NCBI RefSeq assembly: GCF_900460065.1
Contig: NZ_UAVD01000027.1
Location: forward strand, 362,759-426,758
Source: Streptomyces griseus
GTDB taxonomy: Bacteria > Actinomycetota > Actinomycetes > Streptomycetales > Streptomycetaceae
Direction of reading: 5' to 3'
DNA length: 64,000 nt
Each line of letters begins with the position of its first letter. The stretch's first letter is position 1. The notes beneath the pieces were generated by a model. The model did no database searches and was not told the DNA's origin. It saw nothing but the letters and a program-made list of their open reading frames with translations. This document shows, one piece after another, positions 8,130 to 16,362 of this stretch. A program made the position numbers and the translations under genes.

Positions 8130-8885
8130 ATGTCCGCCGAAGAAGTCCGCGCCATCATCTCCGCCGCCGGCAATGACCGCCTCACCTGGAACACCCCGCT
8201 CTCCGAGGAGCACGCGGCCCGGCTCGTCGCCGCCTGCGCCCCCGCCCCCGGTTCCCGGATCGTCGACCTCGGATCCGGCTGGGGCGAACTGCTGATGCGC
8301 CTCGTCGACGCCGCGCCCGGGGCCACCGGGGACGGCGTCGAGACCGACCCGGCCGCCGTCGCGCGCGGCCGGCAGCTCGCCGGGGAACGGGGGCTCGGTG
8401 ACCGGGTGCGGTTCCACGAGGTGTCCGCCGCCGAATGGACCGGGGGAGGCTACGACCTCGCCGTCTCCATCGGCTCCTCGCACGCCTGGCCGGGAACCAC
8501 CCGTGAAGCCCTCACCGCCCTCGCCGCCACCGTGCGCCCCGGCGGACGCGTCCTGTTCGGCGAGGGGGTCTGGCTGACGGAGCCGACCCCGGCGGCGCTG
8601 GAGGGCCTCGGTGCGGAGCCCGGAGACTTCGGGTCGCTGCTGGAGCTGATCCGGCTGGCGGAGTCCGTCGGGCTGCGCGCCCTCCAGGTCACCTGCGCCG
8701 ACGAGCGCGAGTGGGACCTCTTCGAGTCCGAGGGCCCGATCGGACGCGGACAGCGCTGGGCGCTGGAACACCCGGACCATCCGCTGCTCGCCGAGGTGAC
8801 GGCCGAGATCGACGCCCGCCGCACCGGCTACTACGGCGGCTACCGCTCGTCCTTCACGCTCGCCTATCTGGTGCTCGGCACCTGA
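8130..8885 (+). CDS. SAM-dependent class I methyltransferase
   Basis: Putative cytoplasmic methyltransferase of about 251 aa. Motif I is RIVDLGSGWGELL (SAM-binding Gly-rich loop), followed by the acidic residue in GVETDPAAVARG and post-motifs FHEVSAAEW and LAVSIGSSHAW. An in-frame GTG at 8052 would add 26 residues, but its ribosome site (GGTGGAG) is only one base away and the added stretch is low-complexity, so ATG 8130 (MSAEEVRAI) is preferred. It stands 181 bases after guaA. The substrate is not identifiable; similarity to ubiquinone/SmtA-like methyltransferases is only general. Confidence 0.75.
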   Translation: MSAEEVRAIISAAGNDRLTWNTPLSEEHAARLVAACAPAPGSRIVDLGSGWGELLMRLVDAAPGATGDGVETDPAAVARGRQLAGERGLGDRVRFHEVSAAEWTGGGYDLAVSIGSSHAWPGTTREALTALAATVRPGGRVLFGEGVWLTEPTPAALEGLGAEPGDFGSLLELIRLAESVGLRALQVTCADEREWDLFESEGPIGRGQRWALEHPDHPLLAEVTAEIDARRTGYYGGYRSSFTLAYLVLGT

Positions 8886-8974
8886 TCGGGCGCGGGGGCG
8901 TCACGCCTCTGGCCACCTGGCCCACCCGGCGGTAACTTCCGGTCCCGTACGCCCAGGGAACCCGAGGAGCCGCC

Positions 8975-9763
8975 ATGTCCGAGCCGGTCGCCGTGCCCGC
9001 CCCCGCCCCGATCCCCGTCGAGCAGCTCCAGTTCGCGATGCCGCCGGTGCACGCCTCGGCGGACGAGGAACGCGCGTACCGCAGGGAGCGGCTGGCGGGC
9101 GCGCTGCGGCTGTTCGGGCAGCTCGGGTACGAGGACGGGGTCTCCGGGCACATCACCGCCCGCGACCCCGAGCTGGCCGACTGCTTCTGGGTCAACCCGT
9201 TCGGCGCTCCCTTCGCCGACATCACCCCGCAGGACCTGATCCTCGTCAACGGCGACGGCCAGGTGGTCCGGGGCCGCTTCCACGTCAACCAGGCCGCGTT
9301 CGCCGTGCACGCGGCGGTGCACCGGGCCCGCCCGGACACCGTGGCCGTCGCCCACACCCACTCCACGCACGGACGGGCGCTCGCCGCGCTCGGGGAGCCG
9401 ATCGAGCCGATCACCCAGGAGTCCTGCGCCTTCTTCGAGGACCACGCGCTGTACGACTCCTACTCCGGGGTCGTCGTGGACGAGGACGAGGGCCGGCGGA
9501 TCGCCGCCGCGCTCGGGCCGCACAAGGCGGTGATCCTGCGCAACCACGGGCTGCTGACCGTCGGCGGCTCGGTGGACGCGGCGGCCTGGTGGTTCCTCAC
9601 GATGGAGCGCGCCTGCCAGGTGCAGCTGCTGGCGCGGGCCGCCGGGAAACCCGTCCTCATCTCGCACCGGGACGCCGTCACCACCCGCGACCACCTCGGC
9701 GGCGACCTGGTGGCCTGGATCAACTACCAGCCCCTGTGGCAGCGGATCGCTCGAACGTTCTGA
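8975..9763 (+). CDS. class II aldolase/adducin family protein
   Basis: Zinc-dependent class II aldolase/adducin-fold protein, 262 aa, of the fuculose-phosphate-aldolase-like type. Metal-ligand motifs are visible as AHTHSTHG and RNHGLL, with the substrate-loop GYEDGVSGHITARD near residues 50-63 and a Glu region VNGDGQVV. ATG at 8975 has GAGGAG eight bases upstream. Many actinobacterial members are annotated only by fold; the substrate (a sugar phosphate or a short hydroxy-acid) cannot be inferred. The flanking methyltransferase and membrane protein give no pathway clue. Confidence 0.82.
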   Translation: MSEPVAVPAPAPIPVEQLQFAMPPVHASADEERAYRRERLAGALRLFGQLGYEDGVSGHITARDPELADCFWVNPFGAPFADITPQDLILVNGDGQVVRGRFHVNQAAFAVHAAVHRARPDTVAVAHTHSTHGRALAALGEPIEPITQESCAFFEDHALYDSYSGVVVDEDEGRRIAAALGPHKAVILRNHGLLTVGGSVDAAAWWFLTMERACQVQLLARAAGKPVLISHRDAVTTRDHLGGDLVAWINYQPLWQRIARTF

Positions 9764-9875
9764 CGACACCCGCCCCCGGTGCGCCCCGATGCGTGACCCG
9801 GTCGCCCGGTACGGCACAATTCGCAGATATCGCAAGTGAGTTGGCTTACCGGGGTGGGAAAGGGCGTAATCCTCC

Positions 9876-11144
9876 GTGGCGTTGGACGAATCCAGGACGA
9901 GCGGCACGCACAGCGGCGGCTGTACGTGCGGCGACTGCCCGCACGGAGCCCGTCGCGGACACCGGCGGGCCGTCGCCGCTTTCCTCGCCAAACGGGACGA
10001 ACTGGCAGCAGGCAAGGGGCTTCCCGCCGGGGTGGCCCAGTCGCCCTCCGCGTCCCGGCAGTGGGTGTCCGACGAGCTGACCGGGTCCGCCCGCACCGTC
10101 GCCGAACGGGCCCGGGAAGCCGGTGACGCCTGGCTCCACGGGGTCTGGCGGGGCACGCTGTTCGCCGTCTGGGGTACGGCCGGGGCCCTCCTCGTCGGTG
10201 CGAGCCTCACCGCGATCGGGGCCGGCTGGTCCACCGCGCGCACCGCCGCCCTGATCGCCGCCCTCCTCACGGCCGGGCTGCTCACCGCCGCCGCCCGCTT
10301 CCACCGTGCCCGGGGCGGCCTCCTCGCTCCGCTGATCGGGGAGGACAACCGGCTCTCCACCTCACGGACGGTCGCCGCCTCCTGGGTGCTGCTGGCCGTC
10401 TTCGCCGTGCTGGTCCTCGCACTGCAACTGGCGGGGGCCTCCGACCCGGACGAGCGGGACGCGCTGATCGAGGGGCTCGACCTCGTGCGCTCCGCCGGGG
10501 TCGTGGCCGTGCTGGCGCTCGTGTGCGCGGTCGCGGTCGTCGTGCGCCGCGTGGTGACCGTACGGGTGCTGGGCCAGCGGCTCCAGAAGCTGCGGGCCGA
10601 ACGGCCGCGCGCCGCCGACCTGCTGACCGACGACTCCGGGCGCGGATCCTTCACCGATGTGCAGTACGTGCTGGTCAGCGCGGTCGCCGTGCTGTTCGCA
10701 GCGGTGCGCCTGGCCCGCCGCCCCGAGCAGTTGCCCGACCTGCCGTGGGGACTCGCGCTGCTGGTGGCGGTCTCGGCCGCGACCTACTTCGCCGGGAAGT
10801 ACGCGGAGGGCGGCCGGCCCGTCGTGCTGTCCGTCGTGCGGGCCCGGGAGGCCGGTGACCTGGACGCCCCGATCCGGACCGGCGACGACATCGAGATCCG
10901 GGGCGCCGGCTTCGTACCGCCCGGCGCGGGCACCCCCGACCGGCTGGCCCGGCTCGTCGTACGGATCGGCACGGTCCATGTCCACGTACCGCTGATCCCG
11001 GTCACCGGGGGCTTCGCCAACCCGACCGACACCGTCCTGACGGTGCCCGTCCCGGTCGAGGTCGAGCCGGGGACCGTGGACGTCCAGGTCGTCACCGCCG
11101 CCGGGGTGGAGACCAACCGCTGCCCGATCGACGTCACGGACTGA
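9876..11144 (+). CDS. conserved membrane protein with N-terminal Cys cluster and C-terminal Ig/TIG-like domain
   Basis: Unrecognised 422-aa integral membrane protein. The N-terminus has a compact Cys/His cluster (C-T-C-G-D-C-P-H, about residues 16-23) that could bind a metal. Two predicted transmembrane helices lie near residues 95-145, two more near 165-215, and a further pair near 255-300. The last 110 residues (GDDIEIRGAGFVPPG onward) look like a small IPT/TIG-type beta sandwich. The start is GTG 9876; the best purine tract, GGGAAAGGG, is about 15 bases upstream, so an alternative start is possible. DoxX follows after 134 bases. Function unknown. Confidence 0.7.
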   Translation: MALDESRTSGTHSGGCTCGDCPHGARRGHRRAVAAFLAKRDELAAGKGLPAGVAQSPSASRQWVSDELTGSARTVAERAREAGDAWLHGVWRGTLFAVWGTAGALLVGASLTAIGAGWSTARTAALIAALLTAGLLTAAARFHRARGGLLAPLIGEDNRLSTSRTVAASWVLLAVFAVLVLALQLAGASDPDERDALIEGLDLVRSAGVVAVLALVCAVAVVVRRVVTVRVLGQRLQKLRAERPRAADLLTDDSGRGSFTDVQYVLVSAVAVLFAAVRLARRPEQLPDLPWGLALLVAVSAATYFAGKYAEGGRPVVLSVVRAREAGDLDAPIRTGDDIEIRGAGFVPPGAGTPDRLARLVVRIGTVHVHVPLIPVTGGFANPTDTVLTVPVPVEVEPGTVDVQVVTAAGVETNRCPIDVTD

Positions 11145-11278
11145 CCGGCACCGGCCGGCCGCCTCCGGCCCCCCGGGGACGCATCCCCGCCGCCGCCCAC
11201 CTCCCGGCCCTGGTGAGCGGCGTGCCCGGCGCGTGCGTATGGTCGAGGTGACGGGACTTCGGGAAGCGGGCAGCGGTG

Positions 11279-11788
11279 ATGAACGGTTACGGCGGCGGAT
11301 CGTACGGTCCGGGCGAGCGCAGGACACCGAGGGAGCAGGCGGGCACGTACGCCCTGCTGCCGCTGCGGATCTTCCTCGGCGTCACCTTCGTCTACGCGGG
11401 CCTCGACAAGCTCACGGACAGCGCGTTCCTGTCCGCGACCGGCAACGGCTCCATCGGCGAGATGATGCGCGGCGTGCGCGACTCCTCCGCGATCCCCGCC
11501 CTCGTCGACCTGGCGCTGAAAAGCCCCGTGGGCTTCGGCTACGCCATCGCGATCGGTGAACTCCTCGTCGGCCTCGGCACCCTCGTCGGCCTCTGGGCCC
11601 GGCTCGCGGCGCTCGGCGGCGCACTGATCTCGCTGAGCCTCTGGCTGACCGTGAGCTGGCAGGCCACCCCGTACTACTACGGCAACGACCTGCCCTATCT
11701 GATGGCGTGGCTGCCGCTGGTGCTCGCGGGCGCCTCCGTGTTCTCCGCCGACGCCTTCCTCGCCTCGCGCCGCCGCCGCAGCATGTAG
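11279..11788 (+). CDS. DoxX family membrane protein
   Basis: Membrane protein of about 169 aa with the DoxX pattern: first helix LPLRIFLGVTFVYAGLDKL with the conserved D-K, then three more helices (VGFGYAIAIGELLVGLGTLVG, LAALGGALISLSLWLTVSW and LMAWLPLVLAGAS). DoxX proteins are quinone-linked or redox-partner membrane subunits; the exact role here is unknown. GTG 11276 immediately precedes ATG 11279, and GGGAAGCGGG lies upstream. Its last 94 bases overlap, tail to tail, the minus-strand gene at 11695-11958, which is unusual. Confidence 0.85.
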   Translation: MNGYGGGSYGPGERRTPREQAGTYALLPLRIFLGVTFVYAGLDKLTDSAFLSATGNGSIGEMMRGVRDSSAIPALVDLALKSPVGFGYAIAIGELLVGLGTLVGLWARLAALGGALISLSLWLTVSWQATPYYYGNDLPYLMAWLPLVLAGASVFSADAFLASRRRRSM

Positions 11789-11958
11789 GCGGCCCACGTC
11801 ACCGTCGCGGCCAGCCACAGCCCCCCGAGGAACACCGGCAGGAAGAACGTCCACGGGACCTCCCACGCCCCGGCGGCGTCGGCCGCGTACCCGCCGGCCA
11901 GGCCCAGCATCGTCAGGCCCGCCACCGCGCGGCCGGGCCGGAACTCATGACGCAGCAC
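11695..11958 (-). CDS. small two-helix membrane protein downstream of the PspC protein
   Basis: Small protein of 87 aa with two transmembrane segments (AGLTMLGLAGGYAADAAG and FFLPVFLGGLWLAATVTWAAY) and a basic C-terminal tail RRRREARK. It starts with GTG 11958 behind GGAGG (6-base spacing) and overlaps the end of the upstream PspC gene by 14 bases, so it is translationally coupled to it. The last 94 bases overlap the convergent DoxX gene. It probably works with the PspC protein in the envelope; no family name is recognised. An exact 3' end overlapping a gene is rare, but codon structure supports both frames. Confidence 0.65.
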   Translation of the reverse strand: MLRHEFRPGRAVAGLTMLGLAGGYAADAAGAWEVPWTFFLPVFLGGLWLAATVTWAAYMLRRRREARKASAENTEAPASTSGSHAIR

Positions 11959-13297
11959 GGGTGACCTCCACCTGTCCGATGCCGACTTCCAGCACCAGTT
12001 CGATCGTTCCGGCGGGCTGGGCGCCCGCGGGCGGCGGCAGCGTCCGCTGCTTCGCCTCGTCGCTGTTGATCCGCACCTGGACCCGCTGCCCCTCCTCCAG
12101 CCGGATCTCCCCGAGGCCCGCCTCGGCGCGCACCTTCACCGTCACCCCCTCCGGGACGACGACGGCCGCCCGCCCCGCCGCCACGTCGAGCCCCGTGCGC
12201 ACCGTCTCCCCCCTGGGCACCTTCAGCCCGGACAGGTCCAGCCGGGCGTCGCCGGTGTTCAGCCGGTAGTGCGGCTCGACGGCGGACACCGAGGCCGGCC
12301 GCCACTGCTGACGCGCCCACGACGTGTCGATGTCCTTCGGCAGCACCGCCGCGCCCGCCAGCAGACCCGCCGTGACCATCGCCATCAGGACCGTGCCGAA
12401 ACCGGTCCGCCCCAGCGACGAGGCGATCAGCAGACCGAGCCCGAAGACGGCGAGAGCGGCGACCAGGCCGATCTGGAGGGCGGTGCCCAGCGGCTGGTGC
12501 TCCCAGCTCAGCCCGGTGCCGAGGCCGCCCGCCACCAGCGCCGTGAGGAAGACCGGACCGCCGATGGAGCGTGGCCCGCGTGCCACGGGCGACGGCTGCG
12601 GCCTCAGGAACGGGGCGTCCGGCGTGGGGCGCCCGGCCTTCGCCCCGGCGCGCGCCGCGCCGGGGTCCGTGTCCGACGGACCCCACAGATAGCCGGAGCC
12701 GACCGGGCCCGTGGTCCCGTCCTTGACGATCGGGTCCCGCCACCACGACGGACCGCCCGGCGTCGGCGGGGCCTTCACCTCCGGCGGCGGGGTGCCGAGC
12801 CCCCCGGTGTGCGCGGGGCCGGGCGGGGCGGCCGGCGCGCCGGGCGGATGCGCCGGATCCTCCGGGGCCGCCGCCGTCCGCCGGTTCTGCGTCCACACGG
12901 AGAAGCCGACGACGGCGAGCGTCAGCAGCGCGGCGAACGCCAGCATGCCCCGGTTGTGCAGCATCGACAGGAACAGCCCGCAGCCGATCAGCGCCAGCAG
13001 CAGCGCGACCAGCGACGCCCCGTCGACCCGTCCCGAGAGCAGCTTGCGCGCCTCGTTCTCGTCGTCGCCGTCCGCCGGCAGCAGCAGCCACGCGAAGCCG
13101 TAGAAGATCAGACCGATGCCGCCGGTCGCCGACAGCACGCCGAGCACGATCCGGAAGATCACCGGATCCACGTCGCAGTACCGGCCGAGTCCGCCGCACA
13201 CCCCGGCGACGACCTTCTGTCGCGGGGTGCGCCGCAGCGTCGGCTTCGGCGCTTCGGGGGGCGCGACGCCGGGGGCGGCGTCCGAGGGAGCGGTCAT
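11945..13297 (-). CDS. PspC domain membrane protein
   Basis: About 450 aa. The N-terminal PspC domain (LRRTPRQKVVAGVCGGLGRY..., about residues 20-80) is followed by several hydrophobic helices and a C-terminal beta-rich, DUF4870/YvlB-like adhesin-type region (GLDVAAGRAAVVVPEGVTVKV...). PspC domains sense or respond to envelope stress. ATG 13297 is preceded by GGAGG with only one base between, so the true start may differ slightly, but no better in-frame start precedes the domain. It is divergent from a histidine kinase that itself carries a PspC domain, which suggests that this gene is a target or partner of the two-component system. Confidence 0.82.
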   Translation of the reverse strand: MTAPSDAAPGVAPPEAPKPTLRRTPRQKVVAGVCGGLGRYCDVDPVIFRIVLGVLSATGGIGLIFYGFAWLLLPADGDDENEARKLLSGRVDGASLVALLLALIGCGLFLSMLHNRGMLAFAALLTLAVVGFSVWTQNRRTAAAPEDPAHPPGAPAAPPGPAHTGGLGTPPPEVKAPPTPGGPSWWRDPIVKDGTTGPVGSGYLWGPSDTDPGAARAGAKAGRPTPDAPFLRPQPSPVARGPRSIGGPVFLTALVAGGLGTGLSWEHQPLGTALQIGLVAALAVFGLGLLIASSLGRTGFGTVLMAMVTAGLLAGAAVLPKDIDTSWARQQWRPASVSAVEPHYRLNTGDARLDLSGLKVPRGETVRTGLDVAAGRAAVVVPEGVTVKVRAEAGLGEIRLEEGQRVQVRINSDEAKQRTLPPPAGAQPAGTIELVLEVGIGQVEVTRAAS

Positions 13298-13514
13298 GCC
13301 TCCATGGTGACGGTCCGAACCGCCCGCCGGGACCCGCGCCGACCCTGGACGGTCCCTGATATTGCCCGCGTACGCCCCTGAAGGGCCGGGGCGCACGTGC
13401 CGGGCGGAGCGGGGGAGGGGAGCTGCCGTCAGGCGTGCGCTGGGGAAAGCCTCAGGGTCACTTCGGGGGCCGACCCTGATGCAGCTCCGCGCCCGCGCGT
13501 GTGACGATCGGGGT

Positions 13515-14801
13515 ATGCCAGCCGCCACCGCCCGAGCCGCCAGCTCCCGCCCCGCCGACCCGGAGGAGCCCGCACCGCGCAAGCTCTACCGCAGCGCCGA
13601 CGGCCGGCTGCTCGGCGGCGTCGCGCGTGGCCTCGCCGGGCACCTCGGGCTGCCCGTGGCCTGGGTGCGGTTCCTCTTCCTCGGGCTGTTCCTCACCGAC
13701 GGCCTCGGCGCGGTGCTCTACGCGGTGTTCTGGATCGTCGTGCCGCTCGGGGTCGGCGGCGTCGACGCCCCGCGCTCCGTGTTCGAGACCTCGGCGGACG
13801 GCCGCCGCAAGCTCCGCAAACCGGACCGCGGCCAGTTCTTCGCGCTGGTCGCCCTGACCATCGGGGCGATCGCGTTCGTCGTCAACGTCGACATGGGCAG
13901 CGAGGCCGACCGCTACATCTGGCCCACCCTCCTGATCGGCGCGGGCTCCGTCCTGGTCTGGCGGCAGGCGGACAACGCCCGTCGCGCCCGCTGGATGGAG
14001 ACCGGCCGCAACCGCAGGCTGCTGCACCTGGCCCGCGGCCTCGCCGGAGTCGCCCTCGTCGGCCTCGGCCTCGCCGTGTTCCTGGTGGTGCGCGGCTCGG
14101 CCGCCCAGCTCGGCAACGTGCTCACCGCCGCCATCGCCGTGCTCACCGGCATCGCCCTGCTCGCCGGCCCGTATCTGGTGCGGATGACCCAGGACCTCTC
14201 CGAGGAGCGCCTGATGCGCATCCGCGCCCAGGAACGGGCCGAGGTCGCCGCCCACGTCCACGACTCCGTGCTGCACACCCTCACCCTGATCCAGCGCAAC
14301 GCCGACGACGGCGGCGAGGTCAGACGCCTGGCCCGCGCCCAGGAGCGCGAGCTGCGCAACTGGCTCTACAACCCCGAGGGCACCGGCAAGGACGAGGACG
14401 ACGAGCCGGAGACCCTGGCGGAGGCGGTCAAGCGGGCCGCCGCCGAGGTCGAGGACAAGCACGGTGTCCCGCTGGAGGTCGTGGTGGTCGGCGACTGCCC
14501 CCTCGACGAGGGGCTGGCCGCGCAGATGCAGGCCGCGCGCGAGGCGATGGTCAACGCCGCCAAGTACGGTGGCGAGGGCGGGGCGGTCCAGGTCTTCGCC
14601 GAGGTCGAGGGCCGTACGGTCTTCGTCTCCGTACGGGACCGGGGTCCGGGGTTCGACCTGGACGAGGTTCCCGGGGACCGCATGGGCGTACGAGAATCAA
14701 TCATCGGCCGGATGCAGCGCAACGGCGGGACCGCCCGGCTGCGTTCGGTGCCCGGCGGGGGCACCGAGGTCGAGCTGGAGATGGAGAGGGCGAGCGAATG
14801 A
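13515..14801 (+). CDS. PspC-domain sensor histidine kinase
   Basis: Membrane histidine kinase of 428 aa. An N-terminal PspC domain (RKLYRSADGRLLGGVARGL..., about residues 22-80) is followed by further transmembrane helices near 108-125, 135-150, 170-190 and 198-220. The kinase core is of the DesK/NarX type: H-box HVHDSVLHTL with the phospho-acceptor His249, an N-box AREAMVNAAKYGG and G-boxes DRGPGFDLDEV and GMGVRES-like. Upstream in-frame start codons (to 13362) would add a non-conserved basic leader; ATG 13515 is preferred. It overlaps the response regulator by four bases (ATGA). The likely signal is membrane or envelope stress acting through PspC. Confidence 0.9.
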   Translation: MPAATARAASSRPADPEEPAPRKLYRSADGRLLGGVARGLAGHLGLPVAWVRFLFLGLFLTDGLGAVLYAVFWIVVPLGVGGVDAPRSVFETSADGRRKLRKPDRGQFFALVALTIGAIAFVVNVDMGSEADRYIWPTLLIGAGSVLVWRQADNARRARWMETGRNRRLLHLARGLAGVALVGLGLAVFLVVRGSAAQLGNVLTAAIAVLTGIALLAGPYLVRMTQDLSEERLMRIRAQERAEVAAHVHDSVLHTLTLIQRNADDGGEVRRLARAQERELRNWLYNPEGTGKDEDDEPETLAEAVKRAAAEVEDKHGVPLEVVVVGDCPLDEGLAAQMQAAREAMVNAAKYGGEGGAVQVFAEVEGRTVFVSVRDRGPGFDLDEVPGDRMGVRESIIGRMQRNGGTARLRSVPGGGTEVELEMERASE

Positions 14802-15493
14802 CCGAGAACACCGAAGCCACCGGGGGCCCGGAGCGACGGGTACGGGTCGTGCTCGTCGACGACCACCGGATGTTCCGCACCGGGGTGCAGGCCGAGATCG
14901 GCCGCACCGAGGAGACCGGCGTCGAGGTGGTCGGCGAGGCGGCCGACGTCGACCAGGCGGTCACCGTGATCACGGCGACCCGCCCCGAGGTCGTCCTCCT
15001 CGACGTCCACCTCCCCGGCGGCGGCGGTGTCGAGGTGCTCCGCCGCTGCGCCCCCCTGATGGGTGCGGCGGAGAACCCGGTCCGTTTTCTCGCGCTGTCC
15101 GTGTCGGACGCCGCGGAGGACGTCATCGGCGTCATCCGGGGCGGCGCGCGCGGCTATGTCACCAAGACGATCACCGGCACCGACCTGGTGAACTCGGTCT
15201 TCCGGGTCCAGGAGGGCGACGCGGTCTTCTCGCCCCGCCTGGCCGGCTTCGTGCTGGACGCCTTCGCCTCCACGGACGCCCCGCCGGTCGACGAGGACCT
15301 GGACCGCCTCACCCAGCGCGAGCGCGAGGTGCTGCGGCTGATCGCCCGCGGGTACGCCTACAAGGAGATCGCCAAGCAGCTGTTCATCTCGGTGAAGACG
15401 GTCGAGTCGCACGTCTCGGCGGTCCTCAGGAAGCTCCAGCTCTCCAACCGGCACGAACTGACCCGGTGGGCGACGGCTCGACGGCTGGTCTGA
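14798..15493 (+). CDS. NarL/LuxR family response regulator
   Basis: Partner regulator of the PspC kinase, 231 aa, starting at ATG 14798 in an ATGA overlap with the kinase stop. The receiver domain has the acidic pair D21-D22, the phospho-acceptor Asp69 (VVLLDVHLPGG), and conserved Ser/Thr and Lys (ALSVSD, YVTKTITG). The C-terminal LuxR-type helix-turn-helix spans about residues 170-225 (LTQREREVLRLIARG, KEIAKQLFISVKTVESH). A linker of about 25 residues joins them. Expected to bind DNA near the divergent PspC gene; no clear dyad was found in the 217-base gap. Confidence 0.93.
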   Translation: MTENTEATGGPERRVRVVLVDDHRMFRTGVQAEIGRTEETGVEVVGEAADVDQAVTVITATRPEVVLLDVHLPGGGGVEVLRRCAPLMGAAENPVRFLALSVSDAAEDVIGVIRGGARGYVTKTITGTDLVNSVFRVQEGDAVFSPRLAGFVLDAFASTDAPPVDEDLDRLTQREREVLRLIARGYAYKEIAKQLFISVKTVESHVSAVLRKLQLSNRHELTRWATARRLV

Positions 15494-15545
15494 GGCCTCG
15501 GCGCACCGGTCGCGCCGGGCCGGGCGCACCGGTCGGGGCGAGGCC
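15494..15545. terminator. bidirectional terminator region with direct repeat
   Basis: Between the convergent regulator and GNAT genes, GGCCTCG (15494-15500) pairs with CGAGGCC (15539-15545) around a 13-base direct repeat GGCGCACCGGTCG (15500-15512 and 15523-15535). The loop is long, so termination strength is uncertain. Confidence 0.35.
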
Positions 15546-15550
15546 GTGGC

Positions 15551-16321
15551 TCAGCCGCCGGACGGTTCGAGCGAGATGTTGACCTTCTCGCCGATCCGGC
15601 GGTAGCCGATGCCCGCGTAGACCCGTTCGACGTCGGCGTCGCCGGGCTCCAGCCAGACCGTCCGGCAGCCCTGGGCGAAGGCCCGTTCCGTCAGCCACGC
15701 GGAGAGCGCGGCGCCCACGCCCCGGCGGCGGTGCCGGGCGGCGACGGCGAGTCCGGCCAGTTCGCTCAGGCCGTCGATCGCGGCCGAGCAGCCGCCGACC
15801 CCGGCCGGCGCGCCGTCGAGGACGGCCAGTGCCGCGACCCCGTCGCCGGTGGCGGCCGCGCGCAACCAGTCGGTCGCCCCCGGCTCGGGCTCGCCCTCGC
15901 CGCCGAAGCCGTGGTGCTGGACGCGGGCGGCCTCGGTGAACTCCGCCTCGGTGACCGGTGTGCCGATGCGGAGTCCGTCGACCGGTTTCGGCGGCCGGAG
16001 GTCCTCGTGTCCGCAGGCGAGCAGCGGTGCGCGGTTCTCCACGCTGAAACCCGCTGCGATCAGGGCCGGTTCGACGGCCGGGGCCCAGGCGGGCAGGAAC
16101 TCCAGGCGGGGAAGCCGTCGGTGGGCCCCGAAGGCGTCCACCAGGGCCGCCACCTCGTCCGCCGTGGGCTCCGCGTCCTGGTCGGGGATGGCGTAGTTGG
16201 CGTACTTCAGCTCCCACCCCGGGTTGTGCCGGACGGTGAACGGGCCCACCCGGTAGTGGTCGGGGGAGAGCAGCGCGAGCGCCCGGGCGTAGTCCTGGAC
16301 GGCGGTCGCCATCGACGTCAT
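15551..16321 (-). CDS. GNAT family N-acetyltransferase
   Basis: Cytoplasmic acetyltransferase-fold protein, 256 aa. The C-terminal half has the GNAT acetyl-CoA loop LAVAARHRRRGVGAALSAWL (R/Q-x-x-G-x-G/A type) and the final strands VWLEPGDADVERVYAGIGY. The N-terminal half (about 100 residues) is less conserved and may be a degenerate GNAT or substrate-binding part. ATG 16321 has GAAGGA eight bases upstream. Substrate unknown. It is convergent with the response regulator and 41 bases upstream of nothing shared: the downstream NlpC/P60 gene on the same strand lies on its 5' side. Confidence 0.85.
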   Translation of the reverse strand: MTSMATAVQDYARALALLSPDHYRVGPFTVRHNPGWELKYANYAIPDQDAEPTADEVAALVDAFGAHRRLPRLEFLPAWAPAVEPALIAAGFSVENRAPLLACGHEDLRPPKPVDGLRIGTPVTEAEFTEAARVQHHGFGGEGEPEPGATDWLRAAATGDGVAALAVLDGAPAGVGGCSAAIDGLSELAGLAVAARHRRRGVGAALSAWLTERAFAQGCRTVWLEPGDADVERVYAGIGYRRIGEKVNISLEPSGG

Positions 16322-16362
16322 ACGGGAGTTCCTTCGGCGGGAGAGGGATCCGGCGCGGCGGA

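Noticed and set aside
9748..9762. TCGAACGTTC resembling a LexA box
   Set aside because: It has no N4 spacer between the half sites, lies at the 3' end of a coding region and is not upstream of a repair gene.
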